This document shows, one piece after another, positions 22,201-35,587 of a stretch of 64,000 nt of DNA. Source of the stretch: Centropus unirufus (lineage: Eukaryota > Chordata > Aves > Cuculiformes > Centropidae); contig VYZI01000085.1 of assembly GCA_013397695.1 (NCBI GenBank), positions 1,562,714 to 1,626,713 of the forward strand, in the 5' to 3' direction. The notes beneath the pieces are model-generated. The model saw nothing but the letters and a program-made list of their open reading frames with translations, was not told where the DNA came from and did no database searches. The translations under genes were made by a program, and so were the position numbers. Position 1 is the stretch's first letter; the number at the start of each line of letters is the position of its first letter.

Positions 22201-23813
22201 TAACAGTTGAATCTGTTGTAAGAGCAAACAATGTGACCATTTATTCCTGTAATTTCATTAGACATATCTGGGTGAATGAACACACTAGAACATCATAGCC
22301 CAAAAATAATTTATTACAGTGTCCCTAATTATTATGGATTTGGCTTAATATTTGGACAAATGTCTGATATAAACTATTCTATTAACTTTGAGTGTTTATT
22401 TCTGGTGAATTGTATTATATAGAGAGCTTTTATCTTAGAATAAATATTTACTGGCAGTAACAGAAATTGTCAATAAACATGGTAAGTCTGTTATGTTTGT
22501 GCAGAACTAAGTGGTTGTTATTTTCAGTGCTATATTTTTTTGAAAAAAATTAACATTTTAATTTGCAGGTCATTTTCAGGCAAAACAGAATCACTCAATT
22601 TTTTTCATTGGTATGAGTTATGTTCTTTCATTCAGTGCTTCTCATGGTCATTTGGATTATCTTTATATAATAAATACGCATTGATGCATTATCTTACTTG
22701 AGCAGGGTACCAATATCCTATTATTTCCCTACTTTTAAAGCAACCCAGACCCAACCCTTGTGCAGGATTATCTATTTTAGCTGAGTTTTGAAGCTTGGTC
22801 TTTTATTTCCTAATAGAATGTCCTTTAAGTGTAGGAGCTGTATGTCCTTGACCACTGTAAGTGCACACAAACATGGATGAATGTTGGGATTATCAGACTG
22901 TTCAGGTACCATTATCACATGACCCTTCTCGTTTGCATGAGAAAATGTATCCAAGGTATTTCTAGCAAATTCCTGAAATGCAACTAGAGGATGGAAGGTT
23001 TGCATATATGAATGGAAAAAAAACCTGCTCAAGATTTTTACTTCTGAGCTTGAGCCAGCTGAAAATCTATACAGGCCTCTGCAGTTCCTTGACTCTCCAG
23101 AAAAAAACCATTGAGCGCACGGTTATTTTGGAGCACTTGGTCAAACTGAAAGTACCACCTTGGCTGCCACGGCCAAAAGCTGCCCCTGTTCTAACACAGC
23201 AGAACAGGGTGCACTTCATGTGCACCTTTAATATTGGTTCCCATGAGGTCTAAATTGCCTTTTTTTCTGTCAGTCCCTGGCTGTTGGCTGCGGAAACAGA
23301 GCCTGGAATATTAGGGGAGATGATAATGAATCCATAGTTGCAAAGACAAGTCTGGAACGACTGGAGCCCCAGGTTGCTATGAGTTATCTCCTAAAATGTG
23401 CCAGTGAGACCCGTAACGCTGTCGTTTGGATGTAGTTTAAATTTGGTGTTAAATGTCTGGGAATAAGAGAAGAATTTAGTCACTTCTTTTGGTACCCTCT
23501 TGTTGAATCTCTAACTTAATAATTTCCAAATGATTTCACATAAATTGATTATATGGCTGCTGCTGCTGCTTTACTGTATTTCAGCTACTCCGAACGCGGG
23601 AGGGCGGGCATGAGTGTAGGTTTGGGGCTGTCCTGACACCACTGGTGGGCTGGAGGCCTGCCTGGCTCTGGGCTCGTTGGGCTGTGGAGCTCATGGATGG
23701 TACTGGACAATGGGAAATTCATCCAGACCTTTGCCTTGTGTCTGTCTTGCCTTGTGAAGATCCTCAGGAAGGATGTTCAGTAATGATCCTTGGAGTGCAA
23801 AGCACTTGTAAGG
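19201..23813. other. Intergenic, no gene seen
   Basis: AT-rich sequence without convincing exons, RNA genes or long repeats. A diverged old repeat may lie at 21680-21760 (GACGTCAATGGCAAAACTCC resembles an ancient amniote repeat motif). Confidence 0.4.
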
Positions 23814-24056
23814 AATCATAGAATCCTAGAATGGTTTGGGTTGGAAGGAACCTTAACGCCCACCAAGTTCCACCCCCTGCCACGGGCAGGGGCACCTCCC
23901 ACTGGGTCAGGTTGCTCCAAGCCCCATCCAACCTGGCCTTGAACACCTCCAGGATGGGGCAGCCACATCTTCCCCGGGCAACCTGGGCCAACGCATCCCC
24001 TCACAATAATGAGTTTCTTCCTAATATCTAATCAGAATGTTCCCTCTTTCAGCAGA
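23814..24056 (-). repeat. CR1 LINE, 5'-truncated
   Basis: It starts with AATCATAGAATCCTAGAATG and continues through TTGGGTTGGAAGGAACCTTA and the CTCCAGGATGGGGCAGCC block, a minus-strand CR1 3' end of about 240 bases. Confidence 0.92.
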
Positions 24057-26150
24057 CCTTCAGGGTGCATACTTCATTCAGTAAATACAAATATTTCTCA
24101 AACAAAATTATATTGTGGTAACATACAAATCACAAACGCTTGCCCATCAAGAGTCATGTATCACTAATGTCTTTTCATGTTTACTTTGTGTCCCCAGAAC
24201 TCCAGACGCTACCAAGCTTTGCAGAAATTCTAACGAGCCTTTCTGTGCTGGAATGCATCAAGTAAATTGCCCACAAATACAGCGAGCCTTGTGCCGAGCT
24301 CTAAATGCGGGCACTGCAGTGAGTAACTGTAATTGTTTCCAAGTGCGATTACTGTACTTTCAGTAAATCTACAATCATGGGATGAAATATTTAAAATTGC
24401 TTGGCAGTTAAATATTTGCCAGCGTGCCTGGCTTTTGAGAAACCTTTGTGATTCATCCCTCTGTCCTTGCAATCAATGGCCAGTGCTTTGCCATTAAGTT
24501 CGGTGAATGTAGGATTGAGAACAAATGAACTAATCAGAATACAAAGGCTCTTTGGAAGAGGGGAGGGAAGAAGAATTGAATTTGATTGCTAGGCTGGTGG
24601 CTGTGGAAATGGATCAATGCCATGATGGTTAATGAAACAATGGTATTATCTCTCTAGATCACTATTTTCTTTCAAGCTAGTACAATGTCATTTTTGAGGA
24701 CATAACTGCTGCTATTTTTCTGTCGTTAGAGCAGAAGAGCATTGCTTAAGTAAGAAAAAAATAATTATTGTAATCACTTTCACTTATGAAAGTTGACAAG
24801 TTGCTGTAGCAGAACAATATTTTAAAATGCACAAAAATTGTACAAGAGCTGCCATATTTTTAGCATTCAACAACATGAGTGCATAAAGATATTTTTTGTA
24901 CATTCGTTCCAAGATGGTCTGTGAATAATGATAGATTCATAAAAGCTAATTAGAGTGAACCCCCAGAGCAACTGGTTGGTTGAGTTAGTTAGTGAAAAAT
25001 CAACACAACCTGTCTATAAATGAGTCTGACAAAGTGAATACAAATTTAAGTATAAATAACTATTTATTCTTTTGTTCAAACAGGTTTTAAAACTGGTTTA
25101 ATTTTCACAGCACCTCCCCAGACAAGGACAGACCAAAGCCTGTGCTGCCATGGGAAGAACTGCTTTAATGAAGGATATTTGAGCCCCGATAGGTGTAAGT
25201 GCATCTCCAGCCTGGGCATCACCGGAATTTCTGAGGTATGTAAATTGCTTTACCCCAAACACCTCTCGCATCTGCATGAGATCAAAGTACATTTCTGTTA
25301 GTTACTTTTAATTTAGAATTGGTGACCCTGCTTGTTCTGTCTACCAGCTTGACTGCTTTCTGTTTCAGAGAATTCCTAAGTGTGTAATGTAGAGAGAAAC
25401 CCATGCACGCTCTGGTTTTATTATTTTTGCCTGTTGCAGTATTCCTCCCCATTAGCCTCTTTGGAACATCCCTTTACTTTTGAGATTTCCTAGACTCAGA
25501 ACTCTGTACAGAAAGAATGTATTCAGGGAAGGTACAATTACCATCAGGTAATTCTGATTTTAAGAGGTGCCTTTTCGTAATGTTCCTGCTCTCCCTACTC
25601 CTCAGGATGCTGCTGAATTGTCTTAAGTTGTTCTTTTGCAATTTTTTTTCAATTTTATTTTCTTATTTCTGTTAGAATAATATTTTGCCTTAATTCAGTT
25701 GGCTTCTCTGTCCGACACCTTCATGTCCCACTCAGTTAAGGGAATAACCGGGATGTTTTGACAGGCACTGAAGGCAGTGGCGAGGGATGACATCTCAGGG
25801 CAGCGGTGCACACAGCTGTGCTACTGTTGCCCTCAAGGATAAATAAAGAAACGTGAGCCCCACGGGGAGCCTGATGCATATGTAAGCGGATCTGGGGTGA
25901 CTCTTCCTTCAGAAAACGGGAAGTGCAAGGGCAAGAATTGTCTCACATTTTCCTTGACTGTGACAGATATTGCCCTGCCTCTGTTTGGCACCACATTGAC
26001 ACGAGGGTTGTGTCAGAACAACGCGTCCCATTACATCCTCCAGATCTTAAACTGCGTGGAGGATTTCCTCCAAATCTCCCGAAAGCTTTGTGAAAACAAG
26101 TATCTATGCTGTTTTCAAACAGTTTAGAGCTTCTAAATCAGTAAGTATCC
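24057..26150. other. Intergenic, no gene seen
   Basis: No supported exon. A cysteine-rich reading at 24190-24366 was considered and rejected. Confidence 0.4.
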
Positions 26151-26153
26151 TCA

Positions 26154-26442
26154 CACTCTTCCTCTCTTTTCTCTCTTCTCTTTTCTTTTCTTTTCTCTCT
26201 TCCCTTTTCTTTTCTTTTCTCTCTTCTCTTCTCTTTTCTCTCTTCTCTTTTCTTTTCTCTCTTTTCTTTTCTCTCTTTTCTTTTCTCTCTTCTCTCTTCC
26301 CTCTTCTCTTTTCTCTAGTCTCTTCTCTCTTCTCCCTCTTTTGTCTATCTTTTTCTCTCTTTTTTCTCTCTTTTTTTCTCTCTTTTTTCTCTCTTTTTTT
26401 CTCTTTTCTCTTTTTTCTCTTTTCTCTCTTTTTTTCTCTCCA
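26154..26442 (+). repeat. Polypyrimidine low-complexity tract
   Basis: About 290 bases of almost pure C and T on the plus strand, built from TTTTC, TCTC and TTTTTTCTCTC units with only a handful of purines. The long lysine/glutamate/arginine-rich frames on the opposite strand are artefacts of this composition. Such tracts can form triplex (H-) DNA. Confidence 0.95.
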
Positions 26443-27760
26443 GGCACACTTGCAGGCTTTGTGTGTGTGAATCCAGAGGGCTGCTGTCTTGTTCATTCAG
26501 CTCCTTTCTTATGATGTTGTTCAAGCACAATTGTTGCAAGGATTTTTCCTTTCACATTCTTCAGCCCATTTACCCCAGGTTCTTCTTTGATTTCCATGCT
26601 TAGGTCAGGGTGTACAACTGGCATCCACAGCTCTGCTGCACAGACTGAGCCATAGTTACAGGGTATATTGGATTATGGAGTTTTCTTTATGCAATGAAAA
26701 TCTGACTTTCCATGGATTTAAGCTCCATGGAAGCAGCTTTGATTCTTCTGCAAATCTTTGACATTAGTTTTGTTTCATGGTTTATGCTTATGCTCTTTTT
26801 TGTTGTTGTTTTCTTCATCTCTTTAAGTAATATGGCCTGAATTAGCATTCTCCTTTGTCAGACTCTTATTCAATTTTATATTAATCTGATAAAGCTCACT
26901 TGCATCCTTCAGATAACTTTTACTTTTCAGAGATTTTATATGGCGTTCAATACTAAAAAATAGCCTCGGCAGCAAGGCACAGAGATGAGATCCCTATACC
27001 TTCAGGGCAGGTATAATTTCCTATCTGGAGCTACTGGCCCAGCATCCCTGATGAGGTGCTTCCAGTTTGTGTTTTGGGACACAGAGTTTACACAATAAAT
27101 ACCCCTTCTTGCTCCTGCTGATAACAGTTGGTAGAATCACTGATGTGCCAGAGGCAGTGTTAGTTTATTTGGTGTAGCACAGCAAAGAGAGCAGGGCTCT
27201 GTGTCATGGGAACACACGTGCTGACTTAGGAGCACTGACACATCCCGTATCCCTTCCGTGGCGCACGGGCTGCATAATGATCTGACATTCCCCTGTGCGC
27301 ACATGCTGGGGTTTCTCTTTCCTGGTGCCTTAAACTTGCTTTGGCTTTCAGTGAAATTAGCTGACCAGATTATTGTCCTGAAAAACAAACACATTGCCAT
27401 CCCTATGTCCTTGTTGATACAAGACTATGAGACTGGCTCTATTATCCCTGTGAAAAACAGGGAGAATTTGTAGGTGGGATCATGTGTTCCTTTGCATCCT
27501 TTCTTGTTTGTCTCGGGCAGCAGCCTCACTAATGCATAGTTCCATTTTTTCCTGTGTTTTCTGCCTATGCATGTTAAGAAGAGCTTGGCGATCATTTGGG
27601 AAATAAGCTGTAATTTGCTCTTTTGTGAACCCAGAAATCATTGTTTTATGAATATGTATTGAGAACAATGTGGAAGAACTGTTAACAATAATGGGTTTAG
27701 CTGATTCCAAGGAGACTCTCGTACCATAAAATCATTAGGACTTGTAAAACTATGCGGGGT
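26443..27760. other. Intergenic, no gene seen
   Basis: Ordinary AT-rich sequence with no supported feature. Confidence 0.4.
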
Positions 27761-27764
27761 ATTG

Positions 27765-28200
27765 CAGTGAATAAGAAGTGCAATGCTTTGTGCAGAATGG
27801 GTTTAATAGAAATTTATTCTCAAAAACACGCCGGTGGAACTCCAAAGATATAACTATAGTAGAGAGATACGAAAATGAAGCCATAAATCAGTGTTACTGA
27901 CAACCCCTGGGACATAAGTTATGTCCTCTAGGACCAAAAAGAGCCCCTAAGGAAGGGTCTTAGCCAAATTTTAACGAAAAAGCATAGACATAGCAGTTAC
28001 ATTTTAGGTATTGGTAACATAATGAGTAGCAGAAAAAAAATTAATTATTTAATTGTCAATGAAACACAAGAAGCCTGATTATCCTTACCCCCTGTTGTGC
28101 TATCCCTGCTGAACTGGTACTCGCAGGCAAGCACAATGGTAGTGTATATTAAGTAGTATAGAATATAACTGTATTTGGTTTCCAGTGGAATTCCAGTGGA
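27765..28200 (-). repeat. Possible solo LTR fragment
   Basis: Read on the minus strand, the segment has a late AATAAA (in GAGAATAAATTTCTATT) followed by a short tail, as in an LTR R-U5 border. I see no internal retroviral genes, primer-binding site or clear TG...CA ends, so the limits and class are guesses. Confidence 0.3.
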
Positions 28201-29383
28201 TACTGCAGTGTGTTTTAGCCCTGCGTGCAGGCGGCACTGGACAAGCACCATCCCTCAGTTAGCTGCTGCCCCCTCCCCAGCTCTCAGCTTGGCACACATC
28301 ATGCTCTGGCTGATTTCTAGCAGTCTGAAGTCTTTGCACAAGTTCCCCAGTCATAGGAAAGGATGGAAGACAGCTCTAAATATTCCCAGTGCTCCCAGCC
28401 AGCGGGTAGTGTCACACCAAACTGCTCTTTCTAGGCTGCCCATGGGAACACTACAGGGGAGCTGCTTGCCGCCTCTCCATCTGTTTCTCCGTTGTGTCCA
28501 TCCCTCCTCCACACAGCGCAGGACCCAGTCCCTGAGCTCATCTGAAGGTTTCTATCCAGCCCTAATTATGTGTTTTGCATTCCATACATGCTCAATTTTA
28601 GATATGCCTGATTGCATGCAACACCTTATTTAGTTTCTCTGTTTTTTATTTATTTTTTAAGCAGAGTTGGAGGCTGGAGCACATTGTTGAGCAACCTCAC
28701 GTGGCCATTTTCATCTGCTCTGATAACAATGTGTGTACTGAGCAAAGGAAAGATTTGTTCTCTCCCTGGGAGACAGTTTTAAAGCACAGGCACTGTGTTC
28801 ATCCTGTGATTTTTCTAATCCCAATCTGTTTGATCTCCTACTTCAATTCTTAAAATAAGTCTGTAGTACCTCTTGCAGCCAGTGTGTGTTGGGCTAAGAA
28901 TGTGGAGATGGTTTCTTGCAGTATTTTCTGTACAAAAGTAGTAAAGTAATAAAAATGACTTCGAGGCCATTATTCCCCAGAATTTCTGTGGCTGAAGAGG
29001 ACTCTGAGAACCCATTCAGCCACCTGAAACGTGGTTCAGCCTTATTTTGGCATCGCTGTGTCAAAATGATGGAGGAGTCACTTCTGAGTTACTCTCGCCC
29101 TCATTTACCACAGATTTTGTGTGTCAAGGAGAACAGTAAATCCTTTAATGACTCCAGCTACCAGAGAAAGCCACTAGCATAACCACAGCACAAAAGGATT
29201 TATCATCAACTAAATTAAATCATCGAAACTCAGCTCATCAATAGATATGAAGGAACAGGCAGAAGACAGGAATTAATTTAGCAGACCAAGGGACTTGCTT
29301 TGTCTTGCAGTGCTTTTCCAGTACGCAGATAATAAAAACTAGCATCACCACAATTTAAATCAATCCAAATATGGTTATTAAAT
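28201..29383. other. Intergenic, no gene seen
   Basis: No supported exon or RNA gene. Confidence 0.4.
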
Positions 29384-30157
29384 GATCATAGAATAGAATC
29401 ATAGAACAATTTGGGATGGAAGGGACCTTAAAGGTCATCCAGTTCCAGCCCCTGCCATAGGCAGGGACATCTCCCATTGGACCAGGCTGCTCAAAGCCCC
29501 ATCCAGCCTTGAACACCTCCAGGGATGGAGCAGCCACCACTTCCCTGGGCAACCTGGACCAAGGCCTCCCCAACCCTCACAGTAATGAATTTTTTCCTAA
29601 ATTCTCATCTACATCTTCCCTCTTTCAGCTTAAAACCATTTCCCCTTGTCCTATCCCTGCACTCCCTGATCAAGCCTCTCCCCAGCTTTCATGGAGCCTC
29701 TTTCAGTTCTGGGAGGCTGCTCTGAGTCCTCCCCAGAGCCTTCTCCTGGCTGAACAACCACAGCTCTCTCAGCCTGTCCTTGTACGGGAAGTGCTCCAAC
29801 CCTCGGACCATCTCATGGCCTCTTCTGGACTTGCTCTGACAGCTCAATGTCCTTCCTACGCTGAGGGCTCCAGATGAGGTCTCACGAGAGCAGAGCAGAG
29901 GGGCTGAACCCCCTCCCTCACCCTGCTGGTCCCACTGCTTTGGACCCAGCCCAGGATCTGGTTGGTTTTCTGGGCTGCAAGCACACCTTGCCAGCTCATA
30001 CTGACCGTCTCACCCACCAGAACCCCTCAAGTCCTTCTCAGAGCTGCTCTCAATTCCGTTCTCTGCCCAGCCTGCATTTGTGGTTGCCATTGCCCTGACC
30101 CAAGTGCAGGACCTCACACTTGTCCTTGTTGAACTTCATGAGGTTTGCACAGGCCCA
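29384..30157 (-). repeat. CR1 LINE, about 770 bases, 5'-truncated
   Basis: The left edge is ATCATAGAATAGAATCATAG, the reverse complement of the CR1 3' octamer repeat. The body runs through the standard 3' region and further 5' to GTGCAGGACCTCACACTTGT and TTGAACTTCATGAGG, making it the longest CR1 copy in the window. Confidence 0.93.
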
Positions 30158-33100
30158 CGATGAAATAGCCTTTTACTCGTGGTGTCACAAGTGAAATAAA
30201 TTCGTAGGAGCTTATTGTATTTGTGAAGCTTCAGAACCTCCGTACAAGGCAGCGGGACTGGGGGGGATGCTCAGTGGATCCTAGGAACCAGAGCTGGTTG
30301 AGTGCTGCAGGCAAGGAGGTGTCTGCATCGGCAGGTGATAGGAGAGAGCTGGGGGGGGACAACTGACATAATTGCTGGCACCAGGAAATTATTCTTCTAA
30401 AATTGATTCATGATGAAAAAATTTATAAGAGAGAAAGGAAATGGTGCTGCTCTTGGCCTGTTTTCTTCTCTTTCAGGTATTCAGAATCAATTGCTGCCCA
30501 GTGGAGCTTGTTGATACAGCACAGCTTTACCATATTGATAAGGAGCCCTGATAAACTTCCTCAAATTATTTCTGTAAGGATTAGAAATTAAGATAATTCT
30601 AATCCTCTTCTGTAACTATGCTGCATCCTTCCAGACTCTGATGTCGATGGCACTGTTAAACAAGCCTGAACTTACCTCATAGAGCAGGCTGTGTAGACCT
30701 TCTCTTTTGGTAAGAGAGCTAAGTTTCAAGTATAAAAGATTAAGATGCAATTAATGCTGTCTTGATAGTAGTTACCAAGACAGCTGAACCCTTTCAAGTG
30801 AAAATGATGTTGTTTCATTTTCCAAGCAATGACCCTAATGTAATTACTGCTCATAATCTGATCTGCTTGTTACAAATTCAGGATTTCCTCAAACATTCAG
30901 GGTGTCACAGAGGAATATCAGAGCTTTGCACCCTCTTTGGAAAAATGCCTGTACTCAGATGATCTTATTATAGCATTTATCCATCAAACAATTTGGATTC
31001 ACTTTCCTGTAATAGCAAGTTGCTTATATTTATTCCCCTCACATTTCATAAAATGAATGTGAATTGCAATGGGGTTTTTTTTTCCAGCGCTTCATAGAAT
31101 ACATGAATAACAAATTCCTGAAGAAGAGTAAGGAAAAGAGTTCACTGTGAGGTTTAGCAATGATCCGTAATGGATCAAGACAGGAATAGCGTTTAAGTCA
31201 GCGCAGCAAAGTGCCCATGAGAATTTTCTACCCTTTCAGGGAGTGTGTAGTTGTCACTGAACGTAAACTTTATTACATCCAGGCAGACAATGCTGCATGG
31301 CAGTGCCCGTGAGCCCTTGTAAAAATAGAACCGATGGTAAACTGTGTGAGTTTGAGACAAATAAAGCATGTTACTGCGCCTCGTGTTTCCTAGCCAACTT
31401 TTCGGTAATGCCAGGTTTCAAGAGAACAGTGGTCATTAAAATATACGGGATCACAGGCTTGCTCAGCTACACAACTCTGTACGTGCTGCCTCTGCATTGC
31501 AATCGATTTATGGTGAAAAAGAGAGAAACGCATGGAAAGAACTTGTGGAACAGGCAAAATTATAGTCTTGGTTTAAAGAAATCTCAACCAAATTAATCCT
31601 AAGAAAGAGGTGCTCATAAAGAAGCATAAGCTTTTATGAGTTAAAAAAATTTAGACACGGAGGGAACTGATGTGGAAAATGCAATAGAATGATGTGTAGT
31701 CAGACTGGGATTACTCCCACGGACAGGAGAGGGTTCCAAGTTATTTTAACACTCTCAGCACTGATATTGATGAAATCCATAATCTCTTTGTCAACATTGC
31801 AATATCATTTTATGGTGTTTTAATCTTTTTACTACCCATTTAGAAAAAATCACTTGTAATACCCTTTGATTACCCTCAGTAAAACTTTATCAGAACTTTA
31901 TTTTCATGGTGTTACAAGATATTTTTGATCCAATTCTGTCAAAACCATTAAAATGAATGATCGTGCCTGTAGCTTCAGCATATGCAATGTGTGACTTTCA
32001 CTAACAAAATTTCCTACAGCCATTTTCATCTCTCATGTTCTGAAATGGAAAATGAAGGCTTGACACTGGCCTTGTGATGACGGTTTAGCTTGGGGCAACT
32101 CTTAATTTTAAAATAATCTGCAAATTATCCTGAAGCAGAGCACCTAGAATGGGTTCTGCTGCTTTTGTTTTCAAGGTGTTTCTGGGGATGTTTTAATTTG
32201 ATCCTGAATTCCCCAATGCCAGTAGGTGCTGGTACTTAACGTACATGTAATTTAATATATAATTTTCTAATCTGTTCATGTCTTTCTCTGAAAAGTGTAT
32301 GACTGAAAAATCCAGACTCAGAATTTTAAGTTTGGTCTTACATGAACAGTGAAGTATAATTCTTAAACTGAGTGGGTTTTATCTTAACAAGCTGGTGGCA
32401 TGGGTAGAATCTGCTAAAAAAGGATGTTCATCTGTCGCTTTGCTTTCAGTCCTATACAGTCTGCTGTTTCACTGAGATGTGAGGATATTATTTAATGGAA
32501 ATGAGAGATGCACTTTACTCATAATTATCATAAAAAGGGTTAATGAGGAACGTAGAGGTGACTGGATACACTGTTTTATTACAATAATAGACCAAGGGAG
32601 GAAAAACTCTTTTATGGCACATTACATTATTGCTGTTACAGACCTGTAATTTGAAGATTACTGCTCAAAACCCCAGACAAAATGATTTTACAATCACGAG
32701 CCCATTAAAGGTTTAAGAATTGTCTGGCTAGATTAGGAAGAATTTAGTTGTGGAAAAGGTTGTGTGATTTACTATCTGACTTGAGAGGCACGCAGCCACG
32801 TGCACTTGTAAAGCAGGCTCCGTGTGGAGAGCCCGGTCCCCTCCGCACTCCTCTCCCCACCGGGGAAACTTTGTTTGTAACGATCTGCTTATTTTTTCTA
32901 CATCTTTAGTATAGTGGAAGTATTTATTTTAACATCCAGGTCTCTCATCCCAAGTAGACAAGATGTGATACTATTGATCCTCAGGCCAATCATCCATTAA
33001 GCATCCATTAAGATCCAGAGTGATGGACAAATGTGAACTACAATTATTGTAATTCCATCAAAGGGCTGCTGGGATAAGGCACAAGTCTGTAGCTCAGCGA

Positions 33101-33831
33101 GGATAAGGATCACCTGAACCCCCAAGATATTACTGAAGCTACGCTTTATATTGTTGAAATAAAAAGGCCTAAAGCAGTATCTTGGTGCGCTGAGAGATGT
33201 CCTTTGGTGAACTGTGGTGCTTCCAGGCATTAAAGCCCTCAGCCCTCTCTTTCACCACTCTGCCAGAGTTTTTCACTGTCGAATAAGAATCAGGGAAAGG
33301 GAACCTGAGTCTGTGCCTTGACTTTAATTTGCTTTCTGTGTCCAACGGGACCTGTTTCCCGGAGATGCTCCAGAAAGCAGCTGTCATCACATTGCCCTGA
33401 AACACTTTCAGCCAGTCCTGGTATCTTCTCACGCATTTCTGCTTTCTCTTTCTTGTCTGGCGTTTCCTTCCCTTATAATTTGCTCTTTTTCTCTATTTCC
33501 CTGGCCAAATTTGACTGCGAAACTTTCTGCTGAGTGGATTAATTTTATACGAGATACAGTGCCGTGAGAGTAGCTCAGCTGGAATGGTTTTACTGCACGT
33601 TTGAAAGTATTTGTTTAACTGAGCTGTGTGTTTAAAAATACACTCAGGAGCTTACGGGCAAACGAGGATCACAGCTCTAATCAATATTGTTAAACTCCAC
33701 GGCACCCCAGGCAAATTACCTGTGCTTTTCTGACATATTTGAACCATATCAGTAGATGTTTAGGATTGTGCAGATGTTTTCCTTGATGAGGCACACGTTA
33801 TTAACAGACACGTGGATATCTGCCCAAATAG
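30158..33831. other. Intergenic, no gene seen
   Basis: About 3.7 kb of AT-rich sequence. I see no exon, RNA gene or recognisable repeat. Confidence 0.4.
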
Positions 33832-34280
33832 AGGGAGTCCAGATGAGGCCATGAAGGTGATCTGAGGGCCGGAACATCACCCATACAAGGAGAGCTGAGA
33901 GTTGGGGTTGTTCAGCCTGGAGAAGGCTCTGGGGAGACCTTAGAGCAGCTTCCAGTACTGCAAGGGGCTCCAGGAAAGCTGGGGAGGGGCTCTGGATCAG
34001 GGAGTGCAGGAACAGGATGAGGGGAAAAGGTTTTAAGTTGAAAGAGAAGAGATTGAGATGAGATCTTAGGAAAAAATTCATCACTGTGAGGGTGGGGAGG
34101 CCCTGGCCCAGGTTGCCCAGAGGAGTCGTGGCTGCCCCATCCCTGGAGGTGTTCAAGGCCAGGCTGGATGGGGCTTGGAGCCCCCTGATCCAGTGGGAGG
34201 TGTCCCTGCCATGGCAGGGGTGTTGGAAGTGGATGATCTTTGAGGTCCCTTCCAATGCAAACCATCCCAGGATTCTATGA
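33832..34280 (+). repeat. CR1 LINE, 5'-truncated
   Basis: This is the plus-strand orientation: it ends with CATCCCAGGATTCTATGA and has CTGCCCCATCCCTGGAGGTG upstream. It is the only CR1 copy in the window reading left to right. Confidence 0.92.
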
Positions 34281-34990
34281 ACGTGATCTCAAGTGCACAT
34301 CAGATGGGCAAAGGAGACCCAGGTCCCCTCACAGCCCCTTGGTTCCCTCCCAGCACCCACTTCTCGTTACACCAGCTATTCGCATCCTTCCACATGGATT
34401 TGGGTGGAACCTTATCCAAGATGACAATCAGGTGCTTGATACGGCACAAAGCTTTCCGCACCACTCAACACCTGTCATTTCTGTCGTTGCGTCCCTTTAG
34501 CGAGGCTCTTACTCCTGGTGTGTGCGCTGCTACAAGGTGATGCTGGCACCGATCTCCTCGGCTTCACCTCCGCATCGCAGCTCCTCTTGCTTTTCTTCTT
34601 CTTCTTCCCCAGGAACGCTGCCAGCAGCGTGAGGAGCTGGAGCTGGGCCCCTGCATGAGGAGAACCGAGTCCCTGTGTGCATCGCAGCTCGCCCTGGAGC
34701 GCACCGAGGTCACGTCAGACCTTCTCGTCGTACTGAAAGCCCTTACTTACAGGTTTTCCTTGGGAACTGCATCCCTGTCATGGGAAACTGGGCACAAGAA
34801 TGTAAACAAAGCCACCCAAGGCTGCGCCTGTAGATCTGTTTATGTAACGAATTCAGAAAACACCCCGCATCGCCCTGACAGCGGCTCCCGAGCCCACACC
34901 CGGCTGCACACCACGCTGCCAGCGCCCAGAGCAATTCCAGCGGTTTGGCTTTCATCCCTGGCCGGCAAAACCGCCCGCATCCTGGGACCC
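34281..34990. other. LRP3 upstream flank
   Basis: This unique sequence becomes GC-richer toward 34900. No separate gene is supported. Confidence 0.4.
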
Positions 34991-34999
34991 CGCTGCCGC

Positions 35000-35565
35000 T
35001 TCCCGGGCCCAAGCGGCTGCTTCCCCGGCTCCTGCAGCACAGTCCTGGCACCTCCCCCCCGGCTCCTCACCACTTCCCGACCCCCCGGTGCAGCTTCCCG
35101 AGCTCCAGCAGCCGCTTCCCGAGCTCCCGGTGCAGCTTCCCGCTCCTCCCCCACCCCCGTGCGGCTTCCCGAGCTCCAGCAGCTGCTTCCCAGGCTCCCG
35201 GTGCAGCCTCCCGAGCTCCAGCAGCAGCTTCCCGATCCCACCCTCCCCGTACGTCTTCCCATGTTCCAGCAGCCGCCTCCCGCTCCCCCGGTTCACCTTC
35301 CCCCCCCTCCTCGGTGCAGCTTCCCGGGCTCCAGCAGCCGCTTCCCGCCCCCCCGGTGCTGCTCCCAGACCCACAGCAACACCCGCCGTGCTCCAGGAGC
35401 CGCTTCCCGAGCTCCCGGTGCAGCTTCCCGAGCTCCCGGTGCTGCTCCCGGACCCACAGCAACACCCGCCGTGCTCCAGGAGCCGCTTCCCGAGCTCCCG
35501 GTGCTGCTCCCAGACCCGCAGCAACAGCCGCTTCCCGAGCTCCCGCCGCCCGCTCCGCGCCTCCC
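35000..35565. repeat. GC-rich nested minisatellite upstream of LRP3
   Basis: A core of about 21 bases (CAGCTTCCCGAGCTCCCGGTG and variants with CTCCAGCAGCCG) recurs many times. Near the right end a larger unit starting GTGCTGCTCCC repeats at 35356, 35439 and 35501, with periods of 83 and 62 bases; the difference is exactly one 21-base core. The long proline/serine/alanine-rich frames here come from the repeat. Confidence 0.88.
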
Positions 35566-35587
35566 GGTGCTCGGGGCGGGGCGGGCC

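Noticed and set aside
24190..24366. Cysteine-rich reading KLCRNSNEPFCAG resembling the WDR88 C-terminal tail
   Set aside because: It lies beyond the tRNA-Thr gene that should follow WDR88, 8 kb from the other remnants, and the match is a few residues only.
26104..26496. Lysine/glutamate/arginine-rich frame on the minus strand
   Set aside because: It is a pure translation of the polypyrimidine tract, with no other coding sign.
33749..34265. Open frames of 117-168 codons on the minus strand
   Set aside because: They lie within a CR1 LINE copy read antisense; the same peptides appear at the other CR1 copies.
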